Shown here in pieces: positions 1-9,153 of a stretch of 64,000 nt of DNA. This DNA is from Sporosarcina sp. ZBG7A. Lineage in GTDB: Bacteria > Bacillota > Bacilli > Bacillales_A > Planococcaceae. Location: assembly GCF_000813425.1 (NCBI RefSeq), contig NZ_JWIB01000010.1, positions 62,001-126,000 of the forward strand, given 5' to 3'. The translations under genes were made by a program, and so were the position numbers. The stretch's first letter is position 1; each line of letters opens with the position of its first letter. The notes beneath the pieces are model-generated. The model searched no databases. It had not been told where the DNA came from and was given only the letters and a program-made list of their open reading frames with translations.

Positions 1-1270
1 TTACAGTTGAAGCCACTTCAGCTACAAAGATTGAATAGCCGCTATAGATGTATGGTTGGTTTGAACGCGAGTAGTAACTGTGAGCACTGTGACCAAATTC
101 ATGAGCAAGCGTGAACATGTTATTTACATTGTCCTGCCAGTTCATTAAAATGTATGGGTTCGTACCATATGAACCTGAAGAATAAGCACCAGATCGTTTT
201 CCTTTGTTCTCACGGACGTCTACCCAACGGCTTTCGAGTCCTTTTTTGATGATTGAACGGTACTCTTCACCCATCGGCTCAAAGCTTTCTAGCATAGTTT
301 TTGCTGCATCCTCATACGTAATTTTCATATCTAAATCTTTCACAAGTGGTGCGTAGAGATCCCACATGTGAAGATCATCCAATTCAAATACTTTCTTCCG
401 AAGTGCGATATAGCGGTGCAACAACCCAACGTTATCCGAGATTGTATTCACAAGGTTCTCATACACTTGCTCCGGAATATGATTGTTTGACAACGCAGCA
501 TCACGAGCGGATTCATAATTACGGATAGTCGCATTGACGTTATTCGTCTTCACATTTCCTGATAGAGTAGATGCAAATGTGTTTTTGAACGAACCATACG
601 TTGCGTACATCGCTTTGAATGCTTCTTCACGAACAGAACGATCCGGGCTTTCTAGGAAGTTGATGAAGCGGCCTTGAGATAGCTCAACTTCTTCCCCTTT
701 TTCATTTTTTACAGTTGGAAACGTCAAGTCTGCGTTATTCAACATGCTGAAAGTTTTGGATGAACCTTGGGCAACTTCAGACATTTGTGCAATCAGTGAT
801 TCTTGCTCTGCAGGAAGCACGTGAGGACGCATGCTGTTCAATTCTTTCACTTCTTGCTTGTATAGGGAGAGTCCTTCATTTTGTTCTACCATTTGATCGA
901 GCTTTGCTTCCTCTATGGAAAGCAACTCTGGTAAGAAAAACGAGAGCTTCGTGGAAACTTTTACAGCCAGTGACTTGGCACGGCTATCCATCGCCTGGTA
1001 TGTGCTATTTGTTGTATCTTGATCGGTCTTTAAATGTGAATATGTGTATAGCATCCCTAACCGTTGTGAGAGTTCGTCACGATAAGTAAGTGCGTTCAAA
1101 AGGGCTTCAGGTCCATCATTCAAAGTTCCTTGGTATGATTCTGCTTGTGTTGAAAGTTTTTCAATTTCCTCATACTCTGCAGTCCATGCCGCATCGCTTT
1201 CAAAAATGTTTTCTAAGTTCCATGTTTCTTCAACTTTGACTTCATCACGCGTAAGTAATTTCTCTGCCAA
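1..1270 (-). CDS. pepF: Oligoendopeptidase F, C-terminus cut by window edge
   Basis: A cytoplasmic M3-family zinc metallopeptidase that cleaves oligopeptides. The visible part is about 423 codons of a family usually near 600, so the C-terminal third lies outside the window. The zinc-binding motif HEFGHS is read at roughly residues 388-393 (about position 105), followed by the usual active-site surroundings. The start is a TTG at 1270: an AAGGAGG box sits 7 bases upstream and no ATG fits better. It lies downstream of coiA in the same direction, 53 bp away, the same arrangement as coiA-pepF (yjbF-yjbG) in Bacillus. Family assignment is confident; the substrate in this organism is not known. Confidence 0.93.
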   Translation of the reverse strand, partial: MAEKLLTRDEVKVEETWNLENIFESDAAWTAEYEEIEKLSTQAESYQGTLNDGPEALLNALTYRDELSQRLGMLYTYSHLKTDQDTTNSTYQAMDSRAKSLAVKVSTKLSFFLPELLSIEEAKLDQMVEQNEGLSLYKQEVKELNSMRPHVLPAEQESLIAQMSEVAQGSSKTFSMLNNADLTFPTVKNEKGEEVELSQGRFINFLESPDRSVREEAFKAMYATYGSFKNTFASTLSGNVKTNNVNATIRNYESARDAALSNNHIPEQVYENLVNTISDNVGLLHRYIALRKKVFELDDLHMWDLYAPLVKDLDMKITYEDAAKTMLESFEPMGEEYRSIIKKGLESRWVDVRENKGKRSGAYSSGSYGTNPYILMNWQDNVNNMFTLAHEFGHSAHSYYSRSNQPYIYSGYSIFVAEVASTV

Positions 1271-1323
1271 TGTAATTCCTCCTTGATCCCGATAATTCGA
1301 GAATCGAATCTTTTTCCATTTTC

Positions 1324-2490
1324 TCAATTTTCTATCTGCATTGCAAGGAATCGCTCTAGAAGTATGTGAACAATCTCTTTCTCTATTCGCTCATTCGGGA
1401 TGGACTCCTTCTTTTCCCAGTCAATTCTTTGAAGGAACTGTAAATAATCCATACAGGCTTCAATTTGTTGCTTACTGCGACCCGTATAGGCGTGTACAAA
1501 TTGGCGCAATCGCTGGATGGGAACACCGGTTGGTGAAAACTCGAAACGTCGCAACAAGTAAATTAAGCCAAGCTGCCATTCGCAATCATGAACAGCGAAT
1601 GCACGATTCCCTTTCACTGGGACACCTATCCACAGAGGGAGTTCTGCCGGACGTAATTTCAGTTCATAACAATGACGTAAAAAAGGATCCTGGACGCCAC
1701 GTCGATTCAAAAAAATTGAACGCTGTAAGTACGTCGTTCGATGTATTTTGTAAGACTTGTAGTAGTGAAGGAGCAAATGCTGATCAGGGAGTTTTGGACG
1801 TGCGAACGGAAAGGTTTGTAAATGAGCCGGTAACTTCCGATGGATTGCGATGAAACGATTTCCTTCAATGGGGAGAAGATGACTAAAATAATGGAATTGC
1901 TTTGTCTCTGGGGATAATGTGAGCAGTGTATGTTCTGGGGATACGCTCGTTGTAAAGAACAATTGATGGAAGGCTGAAAAACTAAACAGCCCCATTCCTT
2001 CAGAGCGCTCTTTATATTTTTCAGGAGTTTGTAATATCCAAATAGGCTCCATTCCTATGGAGCGGTACCCTTCTGTGCGACTGGATTTCACTTCTTCCGG
2101 CAAGCGGCTACATTGGAATTCAATCGGGATTGCACTTCCCTCATGTTGCACAAGTAGGTCAGGTCGCTGTGCAATCTCGGGTATAAGTGGTTCTAAAACA
2201 GAAGTTTTTTCTAAGCGCTGAAAGAACGAGTGCAGGAGCTGCTTTCCTTGAAGATGTGGAATTGACTCCCCTTCGGAAAAGCTGCCTGTACATGGTGAGT
2301 CCACTTCATGAGCAAAATGAGGAATTCGTATGGAGCCAACTTTCAATAAAACTCGATCACCACATTGGGGACAACGGAATTGTTGCTCGGTTCGCCACGT
2401 TCTCAGGTGCTCTCGTTTAACAGTATCATCGAGAACAACGGGCGTTCCATCGTTTAAATTTGCAGTTAGTATATAAAACACTCCTTTCAC
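1324..2490 (-). CDS. coiA: Competence protein CoiA
   Basis: CoiA is needed in competent Gram-positive cells for processing and recombination of incoming DNA. The protein has a Cys-rich N-terminal segment (CPQCG near residue 40, then HFAHE), followed by a nuclease-like PD-(D/E)XK core in which RPDLLV and the strand IPIEFQCS carry the acidic residues. Length (388 aa) fits the family. The reading frame opens with GTG at 2490, but that GTG lies inside the ribosome binding site GAAAGGAG. The segment ILTANL just downstream resembles the position where I would expect a CoiA start, and it begins with ATA at a good distance from the Shine-Dalgarno, so the true start is uncertain. It is between mecA and pepF, as in Bacillus. 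Confidence 0.9.
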   Translation of the reverse strand: MKGVFYILTANLNDGTPVVLDDTVKREHLRTWRTEQQFRCPQCGDRVLLKVGSIRIPHFAHEVDSPCTGSFSEGESIPHLQGKQLLHSFFQRLEKTSVLEPLIPEIAQRPDLLVQHEGSAIPIEFQCSRLPEEVKSSRTEGYRSIGMEPIWILQTPEKYKERSEGMGLFSFSAFHQLFFTTSVSPEHTLLTLSPETKQFHYFSHLLPIEGNRFIAIHRKLPAHLQTFPFARPKLPDQHLLLHYYKSYKIHRTTYLQRSIFLNRRGVQDPFLRHCYELKLRPAELPLWIGVPVKGNRAFAVHDCEWQLGLIYLLRRFEFSPTGVPIQRLRQFVHAYTGRSKQQIEACMDYLQFLQRIDWEKKESIPNERIEKEIVHILLERFLAMQIEN

Positions 2491-2614
2491 TGAATAGTTT
2501 ACGAATTTAAATGTGAAATAGCAAATTTAACCTCATCACCGGTTTATCCTTACAATAAATTACGAAGAAACGCTCAGTTTAGTCGTTGCACAACATGAAG
2601 TTTGTTTTTGGACA

Positions 2615-2640
2615 TAAAAAAACCACCTCGAAAGGTGGCT
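2615..2640 (-). terminator. Rho-independent terminator of mecA
   Basis: Hairpin CCACCT-CGAA-AGGTGG (2623-2638). Read on the minus strand it is followed by a run of T, just after the mecA stop codon. Confidence 0.85.
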
Positions 2641-2649
2641 GTGAATCAT

Positions 2650-3312
2650 TTAGAAATAAGATTCGATGGTTTGGAACACATTTGAACCCATTACTTCTGT
2701 TCCATACTCTCTCAAGCGATGGATTGTCAAGTTGGTAGGTGTTCCATACTCAAGGATTACACTTTCCACATCGATTTTATCTGAAACTTCTTTATCTGAT
2801 GAACTATAGTCAATATACAAGTAATACTTGCCTTCGAATGAATACAATGAAGTTGTTTCATCAAAATTAGAAAGTTGAGAAGCCAAAGGGATTAAATCAT
2901 CAAACTCTTTGAACACGAACAACTCTCGTGCTGTCGTCTTTTTGTTATCTGAAATAGGCTCATTTGTCGACTCAGAAGAGTCATCCGTTCCTTCAAGTTC
3001 AGGCTGGAAGAGTTTACGAGGATCGTCAATGCCATAAGGATATTCCGTCGATTCCCCTTCTTCTGGTAACTGAGCTCGCGTAACGAGAACTTCAATTCCA
3101 CCACTCATTGCATGGACTTGAATCCATAAAGGACCTTCTATTTCAAACTCAATATCAGACTCCGAATCGATTTCTTCCATCATATCCCAAAACAATTCCT
3201 CACTCTTATCGCGGTTATACCACACTTCCTCACGAGTAAAGCCCCGCTCTTCGATATCCATGTAGGACAAGTAAAATTTGACCGTATTCTCATTGATTCT
3301 CTCGATTTCCAC
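2650..3312 (-). CDS. mecA: Adaptor protein MecA
   Basis: MecA delivers substrates such as ComK and Spx-type targets to ClpC-ClpP for degradation. The N-terminus (MEIERINENTVKFYLSY...) and the ERGF motif are typical of the substrate-binding domain. An acidic linker of about 40 residues rich in E, S and D follows, and then the C-terminal ClpC-binding domain beginning near residue 130. At 220 aa it matches the family. The start ATG at 3312 follows AAAGGAGAG. It has its own terminator and sits between spx and coiA, the conserved order in Bacillus. Placement beside spx is functionally sensible because MecA influences Spx-like regulators, but that link is from family knowledge. Confidence 0.93.
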   Translation of the reverse strand: MEIERINENTVKFYLSYMDIEERGFTREEVWYNRDKSEELFWDMMEEIDSESDIEFEIEGPLWIQVHAMSGGIEVLVTRAQLPEEGESTEYPYGIDDPRKLFQPELEGTDDSSESTNEPISDNKKTTARELFVFKEFDDLIPLASQLSNFDETTSLYSFEGKYYLYIDYSSSDKEVSDKIDVESVILEYGTPTNLTIHRLREYGTEVMGSNVFQTIESYF

Positions 3313-3528
3313 GATTTCTCTCTCCTTTCCCCTGAAGTAGACGTACCGTCCAACTTCTTTTTCGTTCCCGCGATGCTTCTTCTACTATATGTTCAATTCT
3401 TCAGTAACGAAAGGGTTTTGCCTCGAAGGTTGCAGACAAATTTTTTTTAGTAAAAAAAAGCCATTCCCTACGCTAATTTACTAAGTAGAATCTATCCACT
3501 GCACCGTGCACGGAAACTAGGAGAATGG

Positions 3529-3577
3529 AAAAAGCTGATAGGTTTACGGCATTCACCATGACATCCCCTATCAGCTT
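3529..3577 (-). terminator. Terminator of spx with long loop
   Basis: An 11-bp perfect stem AAGCTGATAGG / CCTATCAGCTT (3532-3542 and 3567-3577) with a loop of about 24 bases. On the minus strand it ends in TTTTT. The 280-bp gap to mecA holds this hairpin and no convincing gene. Confidence 0.75.
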
Positions 3578-3592
3578 ATTTATAAGTATTCG

Positions 3593-3991
3593 TTAGTTAA
3601 CCATGCGACGTGCTTCTAGTAACTGATAGGCTCTAACCTTTCTTGGTAAGAAGCGGCGAATTTCATCTTCATTATACCCTACTTGAAGACGTTTTTCATC
3701 TAGAATGATTGGTCTTCTTAATAGACCAGGATGTTCTTGGATCAGTTCATATAATCGTTGAAGTGGCAAGCTCTCAACGTCAACATTTAGTTTTTGGAAG
3801 ATCTTAGAGCGAGTAGAGATGATTTCATCTGTTCCATCTTCAGTCATTCGAAGAATTTGTTTGATTTCATCAATATTTAGAGGTTCAGAGAAAATATTAC
3901 GCTCCTCGTAAGGAATTTCATGTTCCTCCAACCATGCTTTCGCTTTTCGACATGATGTACAGCTTGGTGATGTAAATAATGTAACGCCCAT
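3593..3991 (-). CDS. spx: Transcriptional regulator Spx
   Basis: Spx binds the RNA polymerase alpha C-terminal domain and reprograms transcription in disulfide stress. The protein starts [14 protein letters not shown], giving the redox-sensing CxxC pair at residues 10 and 13, and has the ArsC-like thioredoxin fold with the RPI motif near residue 92. The length of 132 aa is right for the family. I choose ATG 3991 because GAAAGGGAG lies 8 bases upstream and known Spx proteins begin at this residue. The frame opens 10 codons earlier at 4021, but that start has no ribosome binding site. Neighbours mecA and trpS match Bacillus order. Confidence 0.95.
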   Translation of the reverse strand: MGVTLFTSPSCTSCRKAKAWLEEHEIPYEERNIFSEPLNIDEIKQILRMTEDGTDEIISTRSKIFQKLNVDVESLPLQRLYELIQEHPGLLRRPIILDEKRLQVGYNEDEIRRFLPRKVRAYQLLEARRMVN

Positions 3992-4388
3992 TTGCTGACA
4001 CTCCCTTTCAATCGGCTTCATATAATGGTGACTACCTTTTTTACATTAGAATTATTTTAAATTAATGTTCATATTGACTATTATACACACATTTGTTCTC
4101 AATGAATACACTTTTAAAAAATTATTTCTGGCACTCTTCAAGTTTGTAACAATTCCGCAATAATCGTCACTTCTCAACACCGTATTTATGTAATCTCTAC
4201 TGTTATTCCCATATCAGAAAGAAATTAAACATCAAATTTTTTCAAATCGTATTATCAATTACAAAACCGAAGTGAAAATGTGTTCTTGTCTACTAGTACG
4301 TTTCAAACGTCAAAAGGTTCCAATTTTGAAGAAGTTTCGTTGATTATTTTGAGTATTCCCGAAGAATCCATTTTGAAACCGATTGTAC
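3992..4388. other. Intergenic region between spx and trpS
   Basis: About 400 AT-rich bases between divergent genes. A TATAAT on the minus strand near 4079-4084 is a possible spx -10 box without a clear -35. No supported gene was found: short frames such as the one opening near 4279 lack a convincing ribosome binding site. Confidence 0.5.
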
Positions 4389-4417
4389 TTGCATTCCATG
4401 TGTGAGCATATTATAAT
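4389..4417 (+). promoter_or_regulatory. Sigma-A promoter of trpS T-box leader
   Basis: TTGCAT (4389-4394), a 17-bp spacer and TATAAT (4412-4417), placed about 20 bp before the leader RNA. Confidence 0.7.
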
Positions 4418-4436
4418 TACTCCAATTATAAGAACG

Positions 4437-5866
<1,430 letters not shown>

Positions 5867-5940
5867 GACATCGATCCTTTTTTAGTTTTGTCCTACTATA
5901 TGAAAACTATCCACTTTTTAAGACTGACACACTACGCATG

Positions 5941-5980
5941 AAAAAAAGAGCTACTTCGGATTATCCGAATAGCTCTTTTT
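5941..5980 (-). terminator. Terminator of fabHF transcript
   Basis: Stem GAGCTA-TTCGGA / TCCGAA-TAGCTC (about 5948-5975) flanked by A and T runs on both sides, so it may act in both directions. It lies directly after the fabF stop. Confidence 0.85.
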
Positions 5981-5992
5981 GAGTGGAATGAA

Positions 5993-7231
5993 TTAGATTT
6001 TCTTGAAAATAAGTGATGCGTTATGACCACCGAATCCAAGTGAGTTGCTCATTGCATACGTGACGTCCGCTTTACGAGGTCCGTCTGTAATGTAGTCGAG
6101 GTCACACTCTGGATCTGGGTTTTCAAAATTGGTTGTTGGAGGCAAGATGCCTTCTTGCAACGCTTTTGCAGTAAAGATTGCTTCTAGTCCACCTGCAGCT
6201 CCAAGCAAATGCCCTGTCATCGACTTTGTTGAACTAATAGCGAGTTTGTACGCATGTTCGCCAAATACGGTTTTCGCTGCCATCGTTTCAAACAAGTCGT
6301 TATAAGCAGTACTTGTTCCGTGTGCGTTAATGTAGCCGATTTCATCAGGTGTAATTCCTGCTTGCTGAATCGCTTGTTGCATTGCACGCACTGCACCTTC
6401 ACCTTCAGGAGCAGGAGCTGTAATGTGGTGTGCGTCACCTGTCGATCCATAGCCAATTACTTCTGCATAGATTTTAGCTCCGCGTTTTACTGCGTGCTCA
6501 TATTCTTCCAAGATGAGAATTCCTGCACCTTCACCAATGACAAAACCATCGCGCTCTTTATCGAACGGACGTGAAGCTGTGTTTGGATCTGGATTAAGTG
6601 ATAATGCTGTATTTGCACAGAATCCTGCGACAGACATTGTTGTGATTGGAGCCTCTGCTCCCCCTGTGATCATGACATCTGCATCGCCTCGAAGAATGAC
6701 TTCGAATGCATCTCCAATCGAGTTTGTACCTGAAGCACATGCTGTCACGGTACAAGAGTTAATGCCTTTGGCACCAAAGTGAATCGATACTTGACCAGAA
6801 GCCATGTCAGGAATCATCATGGGAACGAAGAACGGGCTGACACGTCGATAGCCTTTTTCCTGGAATGTAAGGAACTGCTTTTCGTGTGTTTCCATTCCAC
6901 CGATTCCAGAACCGATCCAGACGCCTGTGCGTAGCCCCGTTGCTTCATCCAATTCTGCAAGGCCAGCATCTTTCATTGCCATGATGGAAGCCGCCATTGC
7001 ATAGTGAGTGAAACGATCCATTTTACGAGCTTCTTTTTTTGGTAAGTACTCTTCAATGTCGAAATCTTTTACTTCCGCTGCTACTTTTACCGGGAATAAC
7101 TCAGTATCGAGTCTCGTCAACGGTCCGATACCTGACTTGCGGTCAAGAACGGACTGCCATGATTCCTCAGCTGTATTTCCTACCGGGGAAACGGCCCCGA
7201 TTCCGGTAATGACTACGCGTCGTTTTTCCAT
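5993..7231 (-). CDS. fabF: 3-oxoacyl-[acyl-carrier-protein] synthase II
   Basis: Condensing enzyme that elongates acyl-ACP with malonyl-ACP in type II fatty acid synthesis. The catalytic triad is visible: Cys in [11 protein letters not shown] (about residue 165), His in [11 protein letters not shown], and His in [15 protein letters not shown]. At 412 aa it is full length. The start ATG 7231 ([14 protein letters not shown]) has GAAGGAGAG 8 bases upstream; the frame extends 15 codons further without a ribosome binding site. It follows fabH in one transcript, ends at a strong terminator and should be repressed by FapR through the operator upstream of fabH. Confidence 0.96.
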   Translation of the reverse strand: MEKRRVVITGIGAVSPVGNTAEESWQSVLDRKSGIGPLTRLDTELFPVKVAAEVKDFDIEEYLPKKEARKMDRFTHYAMAASIMAMKDAGLAELDEATGLRTGVWIGSGIGGMETHEKQFLTFQEKGYRRVSPFFVPMMIPDMASGQVSIHFGAKGINSCTVTACASGTNSIGDAFEVILRGDADVMITGGAEAPITTMSVAGFCANTALSLNPDPNTASRPFDKERDGFVIGEGAGILILEEYEHAVKRGAKIYAEVIGYGSTGDAHHITAPAPEGEGAVRAMQQAIQQAGITPDEIGYINAHGTSTAYNDLFETMAAKTVFGEHAYKLAISSTKSMTGHLLGAAGGLEAIFTAKALQEGILPPTTNFENPDPECDLDYITDGPRKADVTYAMSNSLGFGGHNASLIFKKI

Positions 7232-7310
7232 TAGTTGAACTCTCCTTCGTCTCATAGATAGCATAGTTGCTTCCATCTGTATGGGTTAGTGTCATAAATG
7301 TCTTGTAAAC

Positions 7311-8243
7311 TTACTTGCCCCAGCGCATGCAAATGCCGCCCCAAGTGAGGCCGCCGCCGAAACCGACAAGTACGAGAATGTCGTCGTCTTTCACACGACC
7401 CTCTTCGATATCGTCATGTAACGAAATCGGAATCGATGCTGCGGATGTGTTGCCATATTTGTGTACGGATTTGGACATCTTTTCGGGTGGAAGTCCTAGA
7501 CGTTCACGAGATGCTTCCATGATTCGGATATTCGCTTGGTGTGGAATGAGGAAGTCCACATCCTCTTTTGTCAGCCCGGCTTTTTCGATGACATTTACTG
7601 CGGACTCTCCCATCTGTCGAACTGCAAACTTAAACACTTCGCGCCCGTTCATATGCAAGTAACGATCCTGATAAAGATGCTCACCACCTGTGCCATCTGC
7701 ACCCAACTCGAATGCAAGAATACCACGATCCCCACTTACTTTTCCAACGATTCCCGCGCCAGCACCGTCTCCGAATAAGACAGCTGTATTACGATCTTTC
7801 CAATCTGTAATCTTGGATAGTTTTTCAACACCTACTACAAGGACATAATCGTGTGTACCAGCTTCTACGAAATGCTTGGCAGTGACAACGCCATACATGA
7901 ATCCTGCACAAGCTGCAGAAACATCCATTGCAGCAGCATTTTTTGCACCAAGACGAGCTTGAAGCATCGTTGCTACAGATGGAAATGGACGATCTGGTGT
8001 TACAGTTGCCACTAAAATCATTCCGATTTGTTCAGGCTGGATGCCTGCTTTTTCTATCGCTTCTTTTGCAGCTGCGTAAGCCATATCTGATGTATCTGTA
8101 CTATTATCAGCAATACGGCGTTCTTCAATTCCTGTGCGTGTACGAATCCATTCGTCTGATGTATCCATTCTTTTTTCAAGATCTGCGTTTGTCAGCACGT
8201 GTTCAGGGACATACTTGCCAATACTTAGAAGTCCTACACCCAT
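7311..8243 (-). CDS. fabH: 3-oxoacyl-[acyl-carrier-protein] synthase III
   Basis: Initiating condensing enzyme of fatty acid synthesis (KAS III): joins a short acyl-CoA primer to malonyl-ACP. In Bacillales it prefers branched primers, which is family knowledge. The Cys-His-Asn triad is read as Cys in [10 protein letters not shown] (about residue 113), His in IPHQANIRI and Asn in [10 protein letters not shown]. Length 310 aa is normal. ATG 8243 follows AAGGA/GGGGT sequences at an acceptable distance. It is the first gene of the fabH-fabF unit and has a well-formed promoter and FapR-type operator upstream. Confidence 0.96.
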   Translation of the reverse strand: MGVGLLSIGKYVPEHVLTNADLEKRMDTSDEWIRTRTGIEERRIADNSTDTSDMAYAAAKEAIEKAGIQPEQIGMILVATVTPDRPFPSVATMLQARLGAKNAAAMDVSAACAGFMYGVVTAKHFVEAGTHDYVLVVGVEKLSKITDWKDRNTAVLFGDGAGAGIVGKVSGDRGILAFELGADGTGGEHLYQDRYLHMNGREVFKFAVRQMGESAVNVIEKAGLTKEDVDFLIPHQANIRIMEASRERLGLPPEKMSKSVHKYGNTSAASIPISLHDDIEEGRVKDDDILVLVGFGGGLTWGGICMRWGK

Positions 8244-8272
8244 TGCTCATACCCCGTTCCTTGTTATCTATT

Positions 8273-8291
8273 GTTAGTACCTGGTATCAAT
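8273..8291 (-). promoter_or_regulatory. FapR-type operator of fabHF
   Basis: The plus-strand text GTTAGTACCTGGTATCAAT closely fits the FapR consensus dyad (TTAGTA-YC-W-D-R-TA-Y-TAA), with one clear mismatch in the right arm. It abuts the -10 box, where bound repressor would block transcription start. FapR responds to malonyl-CoA in Bacillus; here that is inferred from the site. Confidence 0.75.
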
Positions 8292-8318
8292 CATAGTGGA
8301 TATCGTGATATTTTTCAA
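8290..8318 (-). promoter_or_regulatory. Sigma-A promoter of fabHF
   Basis: On the minus strand TTGAAA (8318-8313), a 17-bp spacer and TATGAT (8295-8290), followed at once by the FapR-type dyad. Confidence 0.75.
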
Positions 8319-8430
8319 CAATGGAGACACGAAACCGTCAAACTCTTTTATCGAGGATGTAAATTAAGTTTCGAAACGAGCGTCGCTATGATATGATGAA
8401 AGGTGAAAAAGTATTCTAGAGGTGATTTCT

Positions 8431-8616
8431 ATGAAGTTCATCATGACGTTTGTTTGGTCATTCCTATTGGTTTCTATGCTCAACTATGTAGCAGGTTCCA
8501 TTGCGAACGTACCAACGTTTGAATTTACAACTGGAATCATTGTCTCACTCGTTTTGTCTGTGATGGTATTCGCAATTACAGCGATTATTCCGGACGAGCC
8601 AGTTGCAGAGCATTGA
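8431..8616 (+). CDS. DUF2929 family membrane protein (YjzD-like)
   Basis: A 61-residue protein with two membrane helices (about residues 3-20 and 30-50) and the ending PDEPVAEH that I associate with the DUF2929/YjzD family of Bacillales. Its function is unknown. ATG 8431 is chosen because AGAGGTGA lies 6 bases upstream; the GTG three codons earlier belongs to that ribosome binding site. It is transcribed divergently from fabHF, as in Bacillus, and ends at its own terminator before the repeat arrays. Confidence 0.8.
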   Translation: MKFIMTFVWSFLLVSMLNYVAGSIANVPTFEFTTGIIVSLVLSVMVFAITAIIPDEPVAEH

Positions 8617-8625
8617 TCCATATCG

Positions 8626-8660
8626 CAGCGAAAGGGTTTGTTCCCTTTTGCTGTTTTTTT
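8626..8660 (+). terminator. Terminator of the DUF2929 gene
   Basis: Stem CAGC-AAAGGG / CCCTTT-GCTG with loop TTTGTT, followed by seven T. Confidence 0.85.
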
Positions 8661-8770
8661 GTGGGGAAGATCGCATATTTTGAATGGAGAGATGTGGTAT
8701 AGCGTCACATCTCCTTAAACAAGTGATGCGCCTCCAATTAATTCATTTACGTAGTTGATTTGTGTCTCGA

Positions 8771-8896
8771 TGCCGATTAATTCACTGTTATTGCCGATTG
8801 TGCTCTCCATTTTGCCGATTCTTCCCTCGATACTTCCGATACTCCCTATCATATTGCCGATTGCTCTGTTTATTTTTCCGATTCCGATATTCCATG
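8771..8896. repeat. Degenerate 21-bp array, TGCCGATT family
   Basis: Six units begin at 8771, 8792, 8813, 8834, 8855 and 8876, exactly 21 bp apart. Each opens with TGCCGATT or TTCCGAT and continues with 13 unrelated bases. The region is in the convergent gap between the DUF2929 gene and clpB. Because 21 is divisible by three, open frames appear on both strands with a repeated seven-residue pattern, but none has a ribosome binding site, so I regard it as non-coding. Confidence 0.85.
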
Positions 8897-8966
8897 GCAT
8901 ATCCCATTCCAAAACAATCTTAATGCAACCAATCCTCCCTTAACGTCGTTGAATTGTGTCCCGTTA

Positions 8967-9092
8967 TCGAGAAACTTCTCCATGTGTCGGAGAAGTTGTC
9001 AGGGGTGATGGACAAGCTTGCTTTAGAGTCGGAGAAAACCCACTTAGTGTCGGACAACTACAGAGTTCTGATCGAGAACTGCTCCCCATGCC
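8967..9092. repeat. Degenerate 21-bp array, TCGGAGAA family, inverted to its neighbour
   Basis: Six units with the core TCGGA(G/C)AA; the GAG/GAC triplets fall at 8969, 8990, 9011, 9032, 9053 and 9074, exactly 21 bp apart. The core is close to the reverse complement of the previous array (AATCGGCA), so the two arrays point in opposite directions around a centre near 8930. It lies before the clpB terminator. Confidence 0.8.
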
Positions 9093-9106
9093 GGCATTCA
9101 TTCTCT

Positions 9107-9144
9107 CAAAAAAAAGCCACCTTTCGCACTACACGAAAAGTGGC
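9107..9144 (-). terminator. Terminator of clpB
   Basis: Stem GCCAC-TTTCG / CGAAA-GTGGC (9116-9144) with a T run on the minus strand, ten bases after the clpB stop. Confidence 0.85.
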
Positions 9145-9153
9145 CCCAATTTT

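Noticed and set aside
8715..8912. Minus-strand open frame with repeated IG-K pattern
   Set aside because: It is produced by the 21-bp repeat; there is no ribosome binding site and the seven-residue pattern follows only from the period.
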